From contig NZ_FODR01000013.1 in NCBI RefSeq assembly GCF_900110415.1, positions 124,001 to 188,000 of the forward strand: a DNA stretch of 64,000 bases, given 5' to 3'. The translations under genes and the position numbers were made by a program. Origin of the DNA: Mucilaginibacter sp. OK283. Its GTDB lineage: Bacteria > Bacteroidota > Bacteroidia > Sphingobacteriales > Sphingobacteriaceae. Numbering within the stretch: the stretch's first letter is position 1; each line of letters begins with the position of its first letter. Below, piece by piece: positions 8,721 to 17,932 of the stretch. Under the pieces are notes generated by a model, which worked only from the letters and a program-made list of their open reading frames with translations, was not told the origin of the DNA and did not search any database.

Positions 8721-9470
8721 TTATTTCATTGAATTTCTTTTTATTTCAGAACACAGTACGGCAGTAGCTATCGCCACGTTCAATGACTCGGCCTGCCCCG
8801 CCCTCGGGATGGTTATTTTAGTGGTTATTAACCGCTCAATATCAGTGCTTATACCGTTGCCTTCGTTCCCCATTACCAATAACCCCTCGGTGCCAAAAGC
8901 AGTATTGTAAATATTTTCGCCGTCCAGCATCGCGCCAAATATCGGCAATTTAATTTGTGGCAGCGCTTGCGCCAGGTTGGTATAATGTACATTTACACGC
9001 GCCAACGAGCCCATGGTTGCCTGCACTACTTTGGGGTTGTATACATCAACCGTGCCCTCGCTGCATATAATATCATTAATGCCAAACCAATCGGCGGTGC
9101 GGATAATGGTGCCCATATTGCCGGGGTCCTGTATATTATCAAGCACTAAGGAAAACCTATGTTTAAGGCTATCGTAATTTAAAGTTGGCCATATTGGTAT
9201 TTTAACCAAACCAATTACCTCCTGCGGCGTTTTCAAAGTGCTGATTTTTTCGATATCCTTCACCGAAATCTCCTGAAAGTTTATTTTTCGGGATAAATTC
9301 AGCATTTTTGGGGCAATTGCGCCGGTATGGTATACCGTATCAACCTGGTAACGTGAACCTGTAAATTCAACAACTGATTTATAGCCTTCAACCAGGAAAA
9401 AACCATGCTCCCTGCGAAATTTTTTATGTTGTAAGGATGTTAATAAACTGATTTGTGATTTTGAAAGCAT
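8721..9470 (-). CDS. RNA 2'-O-methyltransferase, SpoU/TrmH family
   Basis: A SPOUT-class methyltransferase that transfers methyl from S-adenosylmethionine to a ribose 2'-OH in rRNA or tRNA. About 250 residues. The N-terminal substrate-binding part (MLSKSQISLL...FLVEGYKS) is typical. Motif 1 is LDNIQDPGNMGTIIRTADWFG with its key Asn and Arg, motif 2 is VMGNEGNGIS, and motif 3 (IPRAGQAESLNVAIA) makes the SAM-binding knot. The ATG at 9470 is chosen because family members begin MLSKxQI. A longer frame to 9500 exists but adds unrelated residues. The start overlaps the divergent tamL start by 16 bases. Confidence 0.88.
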   Translation of the reverse strand: MLSKSQISLLTSLQHKKFRREHGFFLVEGYKSVVEFTGSRYQVDTVYHTGAIAPKMLNLSRKINFQEISVKDIEKISTLKTPQEVIGLVKIPIWPTLNYDSLKHRFSLVLDNIQDPGNMGTIIRTADWFGINDIICSEGTVDVYNPKVVQATMGSLARVNVHYTNLAQALPQIKLPIFGAMLDGENIYNTAFGTEGLLVMGNEGNGISTDIERLITTKITIPRAGQAESLNVAIATAVLCSEIKRNSMK

Positions 9471-11851
9471 ACAAAAAACCTGCTGGTTACCGTCTTGCAA
9501 TATTAAGTATTTTACTGCTCATAATAGGCTCGGGCTGTAGCCTTACCCGTGGCATCAGCAAAAATCAAACGCTGGTGCGTAAAATTACCATAAAAGGCAT
9601 TGACGAACAATTTGAAGAAGCCGCGTTAAATTATGTTGATAAAGAACAACAGCCAAATAATAAGCTTAACCTGCAATTTTATTATTGGTTTAGCAATCAT
9701 GGCAAACGCAACATAGGCGAGGCCCCTACTTTACTTGATAGTAACCTGGTTGAGTACTCGCGTTTCCAGATGGAAAAATTCATCCAGAACCGTGGTTATT
9801 TAAAAGCAAAAGTTACTGATAGTGTTATCATCAAAAAACAACGCGCCGAAATAGTTTTTACTACCGTAGAAGGTCCGATGTTTCACATCCGTAAGCTTGT
9901 GGATAGCATTCCGGATAAAAACATTGCCAACCTTTACCACGCCAACCGCAACAGTATGTCGCATATACAACCCGGAGGGCGTTTTGACATGGATAGCCTG
10001 GCGCATGACCGCGATGAACTTTACCTGCTGATGAAACGTAACGGCTATTTTGACTTTTACCGCCAGTACGTTAATTTCACCTACGATTCTACCTTCAACA
10101 GCAGCGTGGTTGATATTAAAATGATGATTGATAACCCGGCGGGTAAAACAGAACATCCGGCTTATAAAATTAATAATACACTAATAACCATCTCTGCAAG
10201 TAATGGTAAAACAACCGGCAAAGCCGATACCTTGCAGGTCGATTCGCAATTCAGGTATGTAGATTTCTCCCACCGGTTTAAACCTCGGGTGGTAATTGAT
10301 TATACTTTCCAGAAAAAAGGGCAATTATATAACATCGACAAACAAACATTAACTACAACCAGGCTTTCGGAGTTAAACGTTTTCCGGAACGTGCCCAACC
10401 CCACATATGAAAAACTGGGCGATAGTACACATCGCCTTAATACCAAAATTGACATTATTCCGCTTAAACATTACTCAGACCGGGTTGAGGGCGAGTTTCT
10501 GTTTGCAAACGGCAGGTATGGTTACAATGTGGGTAATACCTTTACCAACCGAAACCTATTTAACCAGGCGGCAATTCTGCAGTTAAAACTCAACTGGAGC
10601 ATTTTGTTTGATAACGGAACAAACACCACCAATAGCGATAATATACAAAACCAGGAGCTTAGGATGGGGGCTAATCTCATTTATCCCCGTATCATATCGC
10701 CCTTCAGCTTCCCGCTTTTAGGGAAATTCGGGGTGCCGCATACCACCTTCTCAACCAACTACTCCTTGTTTTATCAAAAGGGCCTGGTAACCCGCCAAAG
10801 TTTTGTAAACTCCATTAGTTATGACTTTTATGAAACAGCCCGCAAGCTGCATACCATTACACCAATAAATATTGAATTTTCAAGAGGCGTTATTGACCCT
10901 GCTGCAATGGACAGCCTATTGGCCTATAACAGGCAGGCTTACATCAATTTAATAGGCCGAACTGTATTTACAACCGGTAGCCAATACACATTTCAGTACA
11001 ACGCTATTGAATTGAACTCCTATGACAACTTTTTGTACTTCCGCGGAAGCCTGGATGTTGGTGGCAATTTTCTGAGTCTGTTAAGCAATACCTTTAACAC
11101 ACCACGGGACGACTCAGGTCAACGCAAATTCCTGGGCTATACTTTTAGCCAATATGCGAAGGCCGAGGGAGACATACGCTTTTACCGAACGCTGGGCGGC
11201 GAGAAGCAGCTTATTTTCCGTATTAACCCTGGTATCGGAGTGCCGTATGGCAACAGCAACCAGCTGATATTTGAAAAAAACTTTTATGGCGGCGGCGCCA
11301 ATGATATGCGCGCCTGGCTGCCACGTACATTAGGCCCTGGAAATTTTGATAGGGCGGCTTATTACGGCACTGATGTCACCGGGCGCGCCCGTTATAAATA
11401 TCTTGACCAGTTTGGCGAAATTAAATTAGTTGCCAATGCCGAATACCGTTATAAACTGATCAATAACTTTTTTGGCGCAAAGCTCAAAGGGGGTGTTTTT
11501 GTTGATGCCGGCAACGTTTGGCGCCTGGGCAAAAAGGCCGAAAGCCCAAATGGCGAATTCAGGTTTGATAACCTTTTGCAATCAACCGCAATTGGGATAG
11601 GCACCGGCTTAAGATTCGATTTAAGTTTCTTTGTATTCAGGCTGGATATGGCCTTTAAGTTTAAAGATCCGCAGTTTAGCGGCAGCGATCAATGGGTGCT
11701 TATTAAACACGCCGATGAATTGTTTAAATCGGGCAACTTTAAAGAGGCATACCTTAAAGCCAACGCCACCGGTGTTGATAGCAAGGGCAACATTGTTGGC
11801 GATAGCTACAATTTTATGCAGCTGAACTTTGGGATAGGGCTGCCTTTTTAA
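9455..11851 (+). CDS. tamL: TamL-like lipidated BamA/TamA-family outer membrane protein
   Basis: A 798-residue outer membrane barrel protein of the Omp85 superfamily with a lipoprotein signal (LLLIIGSGC, Cys about 28). In Bacteroidota the lipid-anchored TamA relative is called TamL and works with TamB in outer membrane assembly. POTRA-like domains fill about 35-400. The C-terminal half is a 16-stranded-type barrel ending in an aromatic residue (NFGIGLPF). An in-frame TGA at 9449 leaves only GTG 9455 or TTG 9461 as starts, so the gene lacks an ATG and overlaps the divergent methyltransferase gene. TamB is not visible in the window. Confidence 0.75.
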   Translation: MILKAYKKPAGYRLAILSILLLIIGSGCSLTRGISKNQTLVRKITIKGIDEQFEEAALNYVDKEQQPNNKLNLQFYYWFSNHGKRNIGEAPTLLDSNLVEYSRFQMEKFIQNRGYLKAKVTDSVIIKKQRAEIVFTTVEGPMFHIRKLVDSIPDKNIANLYHANRNSMSHIQPGGRFDMDSLAHDRDELYLLMKRNGYFDFYRQYVNFTYDSTFNSSVVDIKMMIDNPAGKTEHPAYKINNTLITISASNGKTTGKADTLQVDSQFRYVDFSHRFKPRVVIDYTFQKKGQLYNIDKQTLTTTRLSELNVFRNVPNPTYEKLGDSTHRLNTKIDIIPLKHYSDRVEGEFLFANGRYGYNVGNTFTNRNLFNQAAILQLKLNWSILFDNGTNTTNSDNIQNQELRMGANLIYPRIISPFSFPLLGKFGVPHTTFSTNYSLFYQKGLVTRQSFVNSISYDFYETARKLHTITPINIEFSRGVIDPAAMDSLLAYNRQAYINLIGRTVFTTGSQYTFQYNAIELNSYDNFLYFRGSLDVGGNFLSLLSNTFNTPRDDSGQRKFLGYTFSQYAKAEGDIRFYRTLGGEKQLIFRINPGIGVPYGNSNQLIFEKNFYGGGANDMRAWLPRTLGPGNFDRAAYYGTDVTGRARYKYLDQFGEIKLVANAEYRYKLINNFFGAKLKGGVFVDAGNVWRLGKKAESPNGEFRFDNLLQSTAIGIGTGLRFDLSFFVFRLDMAFKFKDPQFSGSDQWVLIKHADELFKSGNFKEAYLKANATGVDSKGNIVGDSYNFMQLNFGIGLPF

Positions 11852-12111
11852 TTATTGAATTATCGATTTAGTGAATTATTGAATTGGGAAGGGTGGCTGG
11901 GTTATTCAATTTGTAACTTATCTGATTTCCCGTCTAATAATCTAAAATTCCAATAGTCCATCATTCTCTTCTTCTAAAATTGTAATAATTCTCAAACAGA
12001 ATTGAACTGCATTATAAGAAGCGCAGCCGCCTGTCCAATAATCTCAAAGTCCTCAGTTCCCTGTCAAAAAATCTATCTTGATTCTTGGCTCTTGATTCTT
12101 GACGCTCTCCC

Positions 12112-12645
12112 CTACACCATATTCTTCAATCCGTCAATTATACTTTCAAAAAATGTTGGGATACTGAGGTTGTTGTGGTAATTAAAATACAGGAAGATAC
12201 AAAAGATGATTACCGCTATAATAATAAACCGCTTAAACATATAAGCCAGCAGCACCAATATTAACGGTATGGCAACTAAAAGCACCCAGCTAATGTGCCA
12301 TGGGCTTAGTTTACTATCGTGCTTGTAAATGTAATACAGTATGGCGTGGGTGCCGGTTTCGTTCATATGCTTGGCATACAAAAACGTAGATCGGTCTATC
12401 TTTTGGCGGTAAAAAGCAACCCCTTTTTCAAATTTAAGCTGATACTCAAACCCATTCATTACAAAAGTGAACAGGCCATTTACTTTCTCCTGCGTTACGC
12501 CAGCCGTGTCGGTTGCTACTATGGCCACCTGGTCAACCGCGAAAGGATTTTCTTTAACTACAAAATGGTTTATGGTTATTGCATCAGCAAAAACAAAACT
12601 GTGGGCTGCTATAACAAAGCAAAATAAGAGCAATAATTTTTTCAT
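12112..12645 (-). CDS. Hypothetical exported membrane protein
   Basis: 177 residues, no family recognised. A Sec signal (MKKLLLLFCFVIAAHSFVFA) is followed by an approximately 95-residue beta-rich extracytoplasmic domain. Two or three C-terminal hydrophobic segments follow (WVLLVAIPLILVLLAYMF; IIIAVIIFCIFLYF), so the soluble domain is held at the membrane. It lies 52 bases downstream of the TspO gene on the same strand and may be co-transcribed. The preceding 260 bases (11852-12111) show no gene. Confidence 0.7.
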   Translation of the reverse strand: MKKLLLLFCFVIAAHSFVFADAITINHFVVKENPFAVDQVAIVATDTAGVTQEKVNGLFTFVMNGFEYQLKFEKGVAFYRQKIDRSTFLYAKHMNETGTHAILYYIYKHDSKLSPWHISWVLLVAIPLILVLLAYMFKRFIIIAVIIFCIFLYFNYHNNLSIPTFFESIIDGLKNMV

Positions 12646-12697
12646 CTGTCAATAAACCTTCAGTAAAATGTACGCAATAAAAATAGTGTTTTTTACA

Positions 12698-13192
12698 CTA
12701 CTTATTCAGCAAATAAATAGCCGCGTTAAGTACTGCGGCAAAACTTACCCAAAGTAAATAAGGCCATAACAGCCGGCCTGCGGCCTTGCTAAACTTATAA
12801 AACCAGTTGATGTTTAAAATAATGCTTAGCCATAGTAAAATAATAACAATAAGGGCTCCCGGCACCTGGTGCAATCCAAAAAACACTATCGACCATGAAA
12901 AATTCAGGGCAAGCTGTGTAAAGTAAATGTTGCGCGCTATGATGTATACAGGCTTACGACTGCGGTGTTTCCACACCAGGTGAGCTGCAGTAGCCATCAT
13001 AATGTATAACGCTGTCCATACCGGCGCAAACAACCATGGCGGAGGGTTAAATGATGGTTTTTTGAGTGTACTGTACCAACCGGCAATTTCGGGCCTTGTA
13101 AATAGCGAAGCCACAAAGCCAATGGCCAGTGTAATTATTAAACTGATCAGGAACGGAAAAAATTGAAACTTTCTGGGTACGGCCGGGATCAT
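12698..13192 (-). CDS. TspO/MBR family membrane protein
   Basis: A five-helix tryptophan-rich membrane protein, 164 residues, of the TspO (peripheral benzodiazepine receptor) family. Family members bind porphyrins and cholesterol-like ligands and modulate tetrapyrrole or stress signalling. Diagnostic pieces are WYSTLKKPSFNPPPW, FAPVWTALYIMM, the helix-4 region LNFSWSIVFFGLH and a Trp-rich last helix (LLWPYLLWVSFAAVLNAAI). The N-terminus has a short cytoplasmic leader before the first helix. Confidence 0.92.
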   Translation of the reverse strand: MIPAVPRKFQFFPFLISLIITLAIGFVASLFTRPEIAGWYSTLKKPSFNPPPWLFAPVWTALYIMMATAAHLVWKHRSRKPVYIIARNIYFTQLALNFSWSIVFFGLHQVPGALIVIILLWLSIILNINWFYKFSKAAGRLLWPYLLWVSFAAVLNAAIYLLNK

Positions 13193-13294
13193 CGTTTACT
13201 TAACCATCAAAAATGCAATAAGTTTGCCAATATTTACAATACGATTATCCAAATAAGCATTTTGAAAATCACAAATGTTTTAGGTTAGCGGTAA

Positions 13295-13310
13295 TTGCCA
13301 AAGTTGGCAA
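13295..13310. promoter_or_regulatory. Palindrome before the cupin gene (possible operator)
   Basis: TTGCCAA-AG-TTGGCAA is a perfect 7+2+7 inverted repeat ending seven bases before the cupin ATG. Its position would let a dimeric repressor block transcription start or ribosome access. No dedicated regulator gene is adjacent. Confidence 0.35.
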
Positions 13311-13317
13311 AAATACA

Positions 13318-13680
13318 ATGATAAAAACTTATAAGCTATATACCGGCGCCGATGGGCACTCGCATGTACAAACGGGTACAGTGGCCGAAGGTCTTTTCAA
13401 CCAGGCATCAAGCATCCGGTTCCAGGAATCGCCACCGCATTCATTTTTTGATTGGCACAATGCCCCTGCCGAGCAGTATGTGATAACCTTATCAGGCACC
13501 CTTGAGTTTGAAACCCGTCCCGGCGAAACTTTTATTGTGCGCCCCGGCGAAATATTGATTGCCCTGGATACCACCGGGACCGCCCATAAGTGGAAACTTG
13601 TTGATGACCAGCCATGGCGACGAGCTTATGTAGCTTTTGATGCCGGCCATGAAATAAATTTTGTGCCAGACGGTGTTTAA
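13318..13680 (+). CDS. Cupin-domain protein
   Basis: A 120-residue single-domain cupin, probably cytoplasmic. The beta-barrel is shown by the HSFFDWHNAPAEQYVITLSGTLEFE region, where histidines and an acidic residue could bind metal, and by the second motif PGEILIALDTTGTAHKW. The first motif departs from the canonical G(X)5HXH pattern, so metal binding and activity are uncertain. It is transcribed divergently from tspO. Confidence 0.75.
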   Translation: MIKTYKLYTGADGHSHVQTGTVAEGLFNQASSIRFQESPPHSFFDWHNAPAEQYVITLSGTLEFETRPGETFIVRPGEILIALDTTGTAHKWKLVDDQPWRRAYVAFDAGHEINFVPDGV

Positions 13681-13802
13681 AAAAGTCATGCTGGCCCGGC
13701 ATTGCTGCCAAACCAGCTCCCTGCCTGCAAAACAATCATTCTGTCTTGCTTGCAGGGCCGGTGTTTTGCCCCGATAGCAAACCGGATGACCTTTAAACTT
13801 CT

Positions 13803-14219
13803 TTAATCGGGCTTAATTCTTACATAAACGGTACTAAAGCCATCAGAAACGAACACGTCGTTTTGGTATAAGGTATCGTTGCGGATAATAAAAGCGGTAG
13901 GGTTTTGGTTGTTAATCTTCAACAGGTCAAAAGTTTCGGTAGCCGAATACTTATAGTTCCTGGTTATCGAAAACTTACCAGACAAGGTAAGCGAATCTTT
14001 TTTATACATTTTAAAAGTACTGTCGGCTCCATAAACCTGGGTAAATGAGTAGCCCAGGCCTTGCGGTGTGAGTGTAACCCCACCTATACCACCTACAGAT
14101 TTTACCCACCGCCAACTGCCTGTTATTTGTGTAGATGTTGGGACCGGCAAGCCATCTTTATTACACGAACTAATGCCGCAAAGCGCCGTGGCGGCAAACA
14201 ACAGGACAAAGTATTTCAT
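13803..14219 (-). CDS. Small lipocalin-like lipoprotein
   Basis: 138 residues with an SPII signal (CGISSCNKDG; lipid-modified Cys about 19). The mature part is beta-rich, with TGSWRWVKSVGGIGG near the N-terminus as in the Bacteroidota lipocalin-like small lipoproteins. It is stand-alone. No ligand or function can be assigned. Confidence 0.7.
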   Translation of the reverse strand: MKYFVLLFAATALCGISSCNKDGLPVPTSTQITGSWRWVKSVGGIGGVTLTPQGLGYSFTQVYGADSTFKMYKKDSLTLSGKFSITRNYKYSATETFDLLKINNQNPTAFIIRNDTLYQNDVFVSDGFSTVYVRIKPD

Positions 14220-14350
14220 TTTTTTGGGTTATACTAAGGTATTACGCAAGTACCTGATCTTTTGCTACAGCGCATTACATTTTTTTGCAAAAATGATTTT
14301 ATATAATTAGTTATGTTATTTTGCACCAAATTTTTTTGTATCGTTAAACC

Positions 14351-15178
14351 ATGATTATAGTTATTCAATGTAAAGACCAGGTGGGCCTGGTTGCCTACAT
14401 AGCAGCCATATTAGCCAAACAGCAATTAAACATAGTATCCATGCGCGAACATGTAGACCAAAACGAAGGGCTGTTTTTTATGCGGGTTGAAGTTGACAAT
14501 AACCAGGACGATGCACAACTGGAGCGACTATTAAAACCCCTGCTGCCTGAGGGCGCCATGGTTATGGTAAACCCCTTGCCTCACAAAAAAGTGGTAGTAC
14601 TGGTAACCAAAGAATACCATTGCCTTGCCGATATCCTTATCCGCAATTATTTTAACACATTAGGGGCAACTGTACAATGCGTTATTGGCAACCATGCTAC
14701 ACTGCAGAACATTTGCGAACGCTTTGATATGCCTTTTCACCACATATCACACGAGGAATACTCCAAAGAAGAATTTGAACAGCAGGTAATACAAACCATT
14801 GAGTGTTATACGCCCGACTACCTTGTGTTGGCTAAGTACATGCGCATCCTATCTCCATATTTCGTAAGCAAATTCCCTATGCGCATTATCAATATTCATC
14901 ACTCTTTTTTACCAGCATTTATTGGCGCAAATCCTTACCGTAAGGCTTTTGAACGTGGTGTGAAGCTCATTGGTGCAACCGCTCACTTTGTATCAAACGA
15001 GTTGGACGAGGGACCTATTATCGCCCAGCAAATCATCCCCGTAAACCACACATTTACAGCAGCAACTATGGTAAAAGCCGGGCAGGAAATTGAAACATCA
15101 GTATTAGCCAAAGCCCTTAAGCTGGTATTTGAAGACCGGGTATTTGTATCAAAAAACAAGACTGTTATTTTTGAGTAA
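14351..15178 (+). CDS. purU: Formyltetrahydrofolate deformylase
   Basis: Hydrolyses 10-formyltetrahydrofolate to formate and tetrahydrofolate, balancing one-carbon pools and feeding formate to purine synthesis. At 275 residues it has the normal length. An N-terminal ACT domain (1 to about 80; IVIQCKDQVGLVAYIAAIL) is followed by a formyltransferase fold with the catalytic set Asn/His in IINIHHSFLPAF (about 180) and Asp in NELDEGPIIAQQ (about 220). An ATG at 14351 gives the exact family start. TATTTTGC at 14317-14324 is a possible -7 box. Confidence 0.93.
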   Translation: MIIVIQCKDQVGLVAYIAAILAKQQLNIVSMREHVDQNEGLFFMRVEVDNNQDDAQLERLLKPLLPEGAMVMVNPLPHKKVVVLVTKEYHCLADILIRNYFNTLGATVQCVIGNHATLQNICERFDMPFHHISHEEYSKEEFEQQVIQTIECYTPDYLVLAKYMRILSPYFVSKFPMRIINIHHSFLPAFIGANPYRKAFERGVKLIGATAHFVSNELDEGPIIAQQIIPVNHTFTAATMVKAGQEIETSVLAKALKLVFEDRVFVSKNKTVIFE

Positions 15179-15254
15179 ACAGCTTGTTACATAACTCCTG
15201 ATTAACACTAACCAGTTATTTTCGCCCTTAGATTTCTTATCTAATGCTATCCCT

Positions 15255-16130
15255 ATGAAAAAACTTTTGTTTATTTTACTGTTTGCTATTTGTGCTTCTG
15301 CGTGTTTTGCGCAGCGTTTTACTGTAGCTACCTACAATTTACGTAATGACAGCCCCACCAACGATGATTCCGTGCGTGGCAACGGGTGGAAACAACGCCT
15401 GCCTGTTGTTGCAAAGCTAATCCAATTTCATGATTTTGACATCTTTGGCACCCAGGAAGGGCTTGTTCATCAATTGCATGATTTAACCAAAGCGATGCCA
15501 GGCTATAATTATACAGGCATCGGCCGCGATGACGGGAAAACAGCCGGCGAATTTTCGGCTATATTTTATAAAACCAATAAATTTAAGTTGCTTAAGCATG
15601 GCGATTTCTGGTTATCAACCATAACCAACCGCCCCAACAAAGGGTGGGATGCAGCCTTGCCACGCATTTGTTCGTGGGCATCGTTCCGGGAAATAAAAAC
15701 GGGTTATAAATTCTATTATTTCAACTTACATATGGACCACATCGGCGTAGTAGCCCGCCGCGAAAGCGCCAAACTGGTTCTGCAAAAGATCAAACAAATG
15801 ACGGCTAATCAGCCGGTAATACTATCAGGCGACTTTAATGTCGATGAAACTTCAGATAGTTACGCTATTATCAACACATCCGGTAAATTGAAGGATGCAT
15901 ATGAACTATCTCCCATAAAATATGCCGGGACTGGCACTTTTAATGCTTTTGACGCCGAAAATAAATCAAAAGGGCGGATAGACCACATCTTCCTGAGCAA
16001 AGATTTTTCTGTAAAAAGATATGGTATCCTCACCGATACCTATCGCGCCTTGAACCAACAAACCAATAAATACGAAACTAAGCTGCCGTCAGACCATTTC
16101 CCGGTAATGATAATGGTGGACCATAAATGA
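15255..16130 (+). CDS. Exported endonuclease/exonuclease/phosphatase family protein
   Basis: 291 residues with a Sec signal (MKKLLFILLFAICASACFA) and a complete DNase I-like fold. Catalytic landmarks are YNLRND (Asn), FGTQEG (Glu), FNLHMDHIG (His), SGDFNVDE (Asp/Asn), GRIDHIF (Asp) and SDHFPV (Asp-His). Family members hydrolyse phosphodiesters or phosphomonoesters of nucleic acids, inositides or lipids outside the cytoplasm; the substrate is not readable. It follows purU by 76 bases on the same strand but is functionally unrelated. Confidence 0.85.
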   Translation: MKKLLFILLFAICASACFAQRFTVATYNLRNDSPTNDDSVRGNGWKQRLPVVAKLIQFHDFDIFGTQEGLVHQLHDLTKAMPGYNYTGIGRDDGKTAGEFSAIFYKTNKFKLLKHGDFWLSTITNRPNKGWDAALPRICSWASFREIKTGYKFYYFNLHMDHIGVVARRESAKLVLQKIKQMTANQPVILSGDFNVDETSDSYAIINTSGKLKDAYELSPIKYAGTGTFNAFDAENKSKGRIDHIFLSKDFSVKRYGILTDTYRALNQQTNKYETKLPSDHFPVMIMVDHK

Positions 16131-16174
16131 TCCACCATACATCTGAGATTTAGTTGATTATAAAAAGATCTTTG

Positions 16175-17635
16175 TTATTCTACTACAAGCGTGGCTATGG
16201 AATGTGGCTGGCTGGTTGTTTTAGCAGCTTTACCTTTTATCCACAGGCTATATTCAATTTTTTCGTCCGTTTGGTTCATCACTATTACGGATAACTTGCC
16301 GTTAGGGTTTAGGTAAGCGGTAGTTAATAATTTATCGCGGCTGGCTACGGCTGCAACCCGCCTGGCACCAGGCTGAATGTACTTGCTAAAATGCCCTAAA
16401 TAATAGTATGAGCTGGTGTAAATAAGGCTGCCGTTACGTAAATCGGCGTGTATCGGGGCAAAACAGAAGTTACCCACATGGTTAGGGCCGCCTTTTTCAT
16501 CCAGCAGAATGTTCCAATCTGTCCATGCTACGGTACCGGCATTAAAATCGTTTATCATTGATAATCCATAACGCTCACCAAGCGACCAATCGTTAATTTT
16601 ATTGAAGTCGAATTTTTCGATACAACCTTCGGTAAAGATCAGGTTTTTAGCAGGAAAAGCTTCGTGTGTGCGCCTTAGCGACTCAAATTGTTGCCCGGCG
16701 CCCGTCCAAGTTTCATACCAGTGAAAACCTATGCCCCACACATATTTAGCGGCGGCAGGGTCTTCAAGAATGGTGCTGGCCTGCTGATATAACAAATCAC
16801 GATTATGATCCCAAATAATAAGCTTTTTAGCGCCCAGGCCCTGCTTTTGTAAAGTTGGGCCTAAGAAGTTCTTTACAAAATCGCGCTGCTCTTCGGCGGT
16901 GTATTTACACGATTCCCAGCTTTGTGAGGCCATGGGTTCATTTTGTACCGATAAGCCCCAGATAGGCACGCCTTCATTTTCATAAGCCCGTATAAACTTG
17001 CCAAAAAAATTGGCCCAGCTTTGATAGTATTTTGGCAATAGCTTACCACCATGCAGCAGACTATTATTATCCTTCATAAATGCGGGCGGGCTCCATGGCG
17101 ATGCAAACAAAGTAAGTTTGCCGCCGGCCGCCGCTATAGCTTCTTTTATAAAGGGTATTCGGTAAGCCCTGTCATGACTAATACTAAACGTCTTAAGTGC
17201 GCCGTCACCCTCCTTGATATAAGAGTAGCTATCACTCGAAAAATCGCAGCTTTGGATATTGGTACGGGCCATGGTATAACCTATCCCCTTATCTTTATCG
17301 TAGTAAGCGGCTAAAAGTTCTTTTTGCTTATCCTTAGGCAGTTTATAAAACGTTTCGGCAGCGGCATCGGTAAGCGCACCGCCAATGCCTAACATGGTTT
17401 GGAACGACTTTGCCGGGTCAACAAAAACAGATACTTCCGTTTCGCCGGGTTGGGGGCTATCCTGAAACTTCAAGGTTTCGGTAGTTTTAAACCTCATACC
17501 CGGTTGATTATCAGAAACTATAACTTTTACCCTTTTATTGCCTATAGAAAATGGCACTTTAACCTGGGCGTTGGCCATTGGTAGCTGCAGTAAGCCACTT
17601 GCAATAAAACAGGCAATTATCGCTTTTTTATTCAT
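16175..17635 (-). CDS. Glycoside hydrolase family 30 protein (glucosylceramidase-type)
   Basis: An exported retaining beta-glycosidase, about 486 residues. The ATG at 17635 (MNKKAIIACF) is preferred to the frame start at 17674 because it gives a clean signal peptide ending PMANA. The TIM barrel begins QTMLGIGGALTDAAAETF. The acid/base lies in WGLSVQNEPMAS and the nucleophile Glu in LIFTEGCIEK. The C-terminal beta-sandwich (YTSSYYYLGHFSKYIQPGA...) is the GH30 side domain. Likely substrates are beta-glucans such as beta-1,6-glucan, or glucosylceramides. Confidence 0.88.
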   Translation of the reverse strand: MNKKAIIACFIASGLLQLPMANAQVKVPFSIGNKRVKVIVSDNQPGMRFKTTETLKFQDSPQPGETEVSVFVDPAKSFQTMLGIGGALTDAAAETFYKLPKDKQKELLAAYYDKDKGIGYTMARTNIQSCDFSSDSYSYIKEGDGALKTFSISHDRAYRIPFIKEAIAAAGGKLTLFASPWSPPAFMKDNNSLLHGGKLLPKYYQSWANFFGKFIRAYENEGVPIWGLSVQNEPMASQSWESCKYTAEEQRDFVKNFLGPTLQKQGLGAKKLIIWDHNRDLLYQQASTILEDPAAAKYVWGIGFHWYETWTGAGQQFESLRRTHEAFPAKNLIFTEGCIEKFDFNKINDWSLGERYGLSMINDFNAGTVAWTDWNILLDEKGGPNHVGNFCFAPIHADLRNGSLIYTSSYYYLGHFSKYIQPGARRVAAVASRDKLLTTAYLNPNGKLSVIVMNQTDEKIEYSLWIKGKAAKTTSQPHSIATLVVE

Positions 17636-17932
17636 GGTCAATATTAATTGGTGTACCGGCGGGCAAATCGCCATTAGGAAAAGCGGTTCCGGTGCTCCAA
17701 ATTAAAAGAGTTAATTTGAATAAAGCAAATAGCAAGGGCAATAATTAGTTGATTTATAGCTTTTTAATTAGGAATTGATACGGTTTAATACCAATAAAAA
17801 AAATCCAAATAGCATTAATAATCAAATAGTTAAAAAATCGGGAACGATATCGGAAAAATGTTTTGATACGCTAAGGCACATTTGTGTATTTTATACACTC
17901 TGCATGTCCGATTTAGCCTTTTGCTACTCAAT

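Noticed and set aside
9800..10156. Minus-strand frame inside tamL
   Set aside because: Shadow of the tamL POTRA-coding region; Val/His-rich composition from reversed codons.
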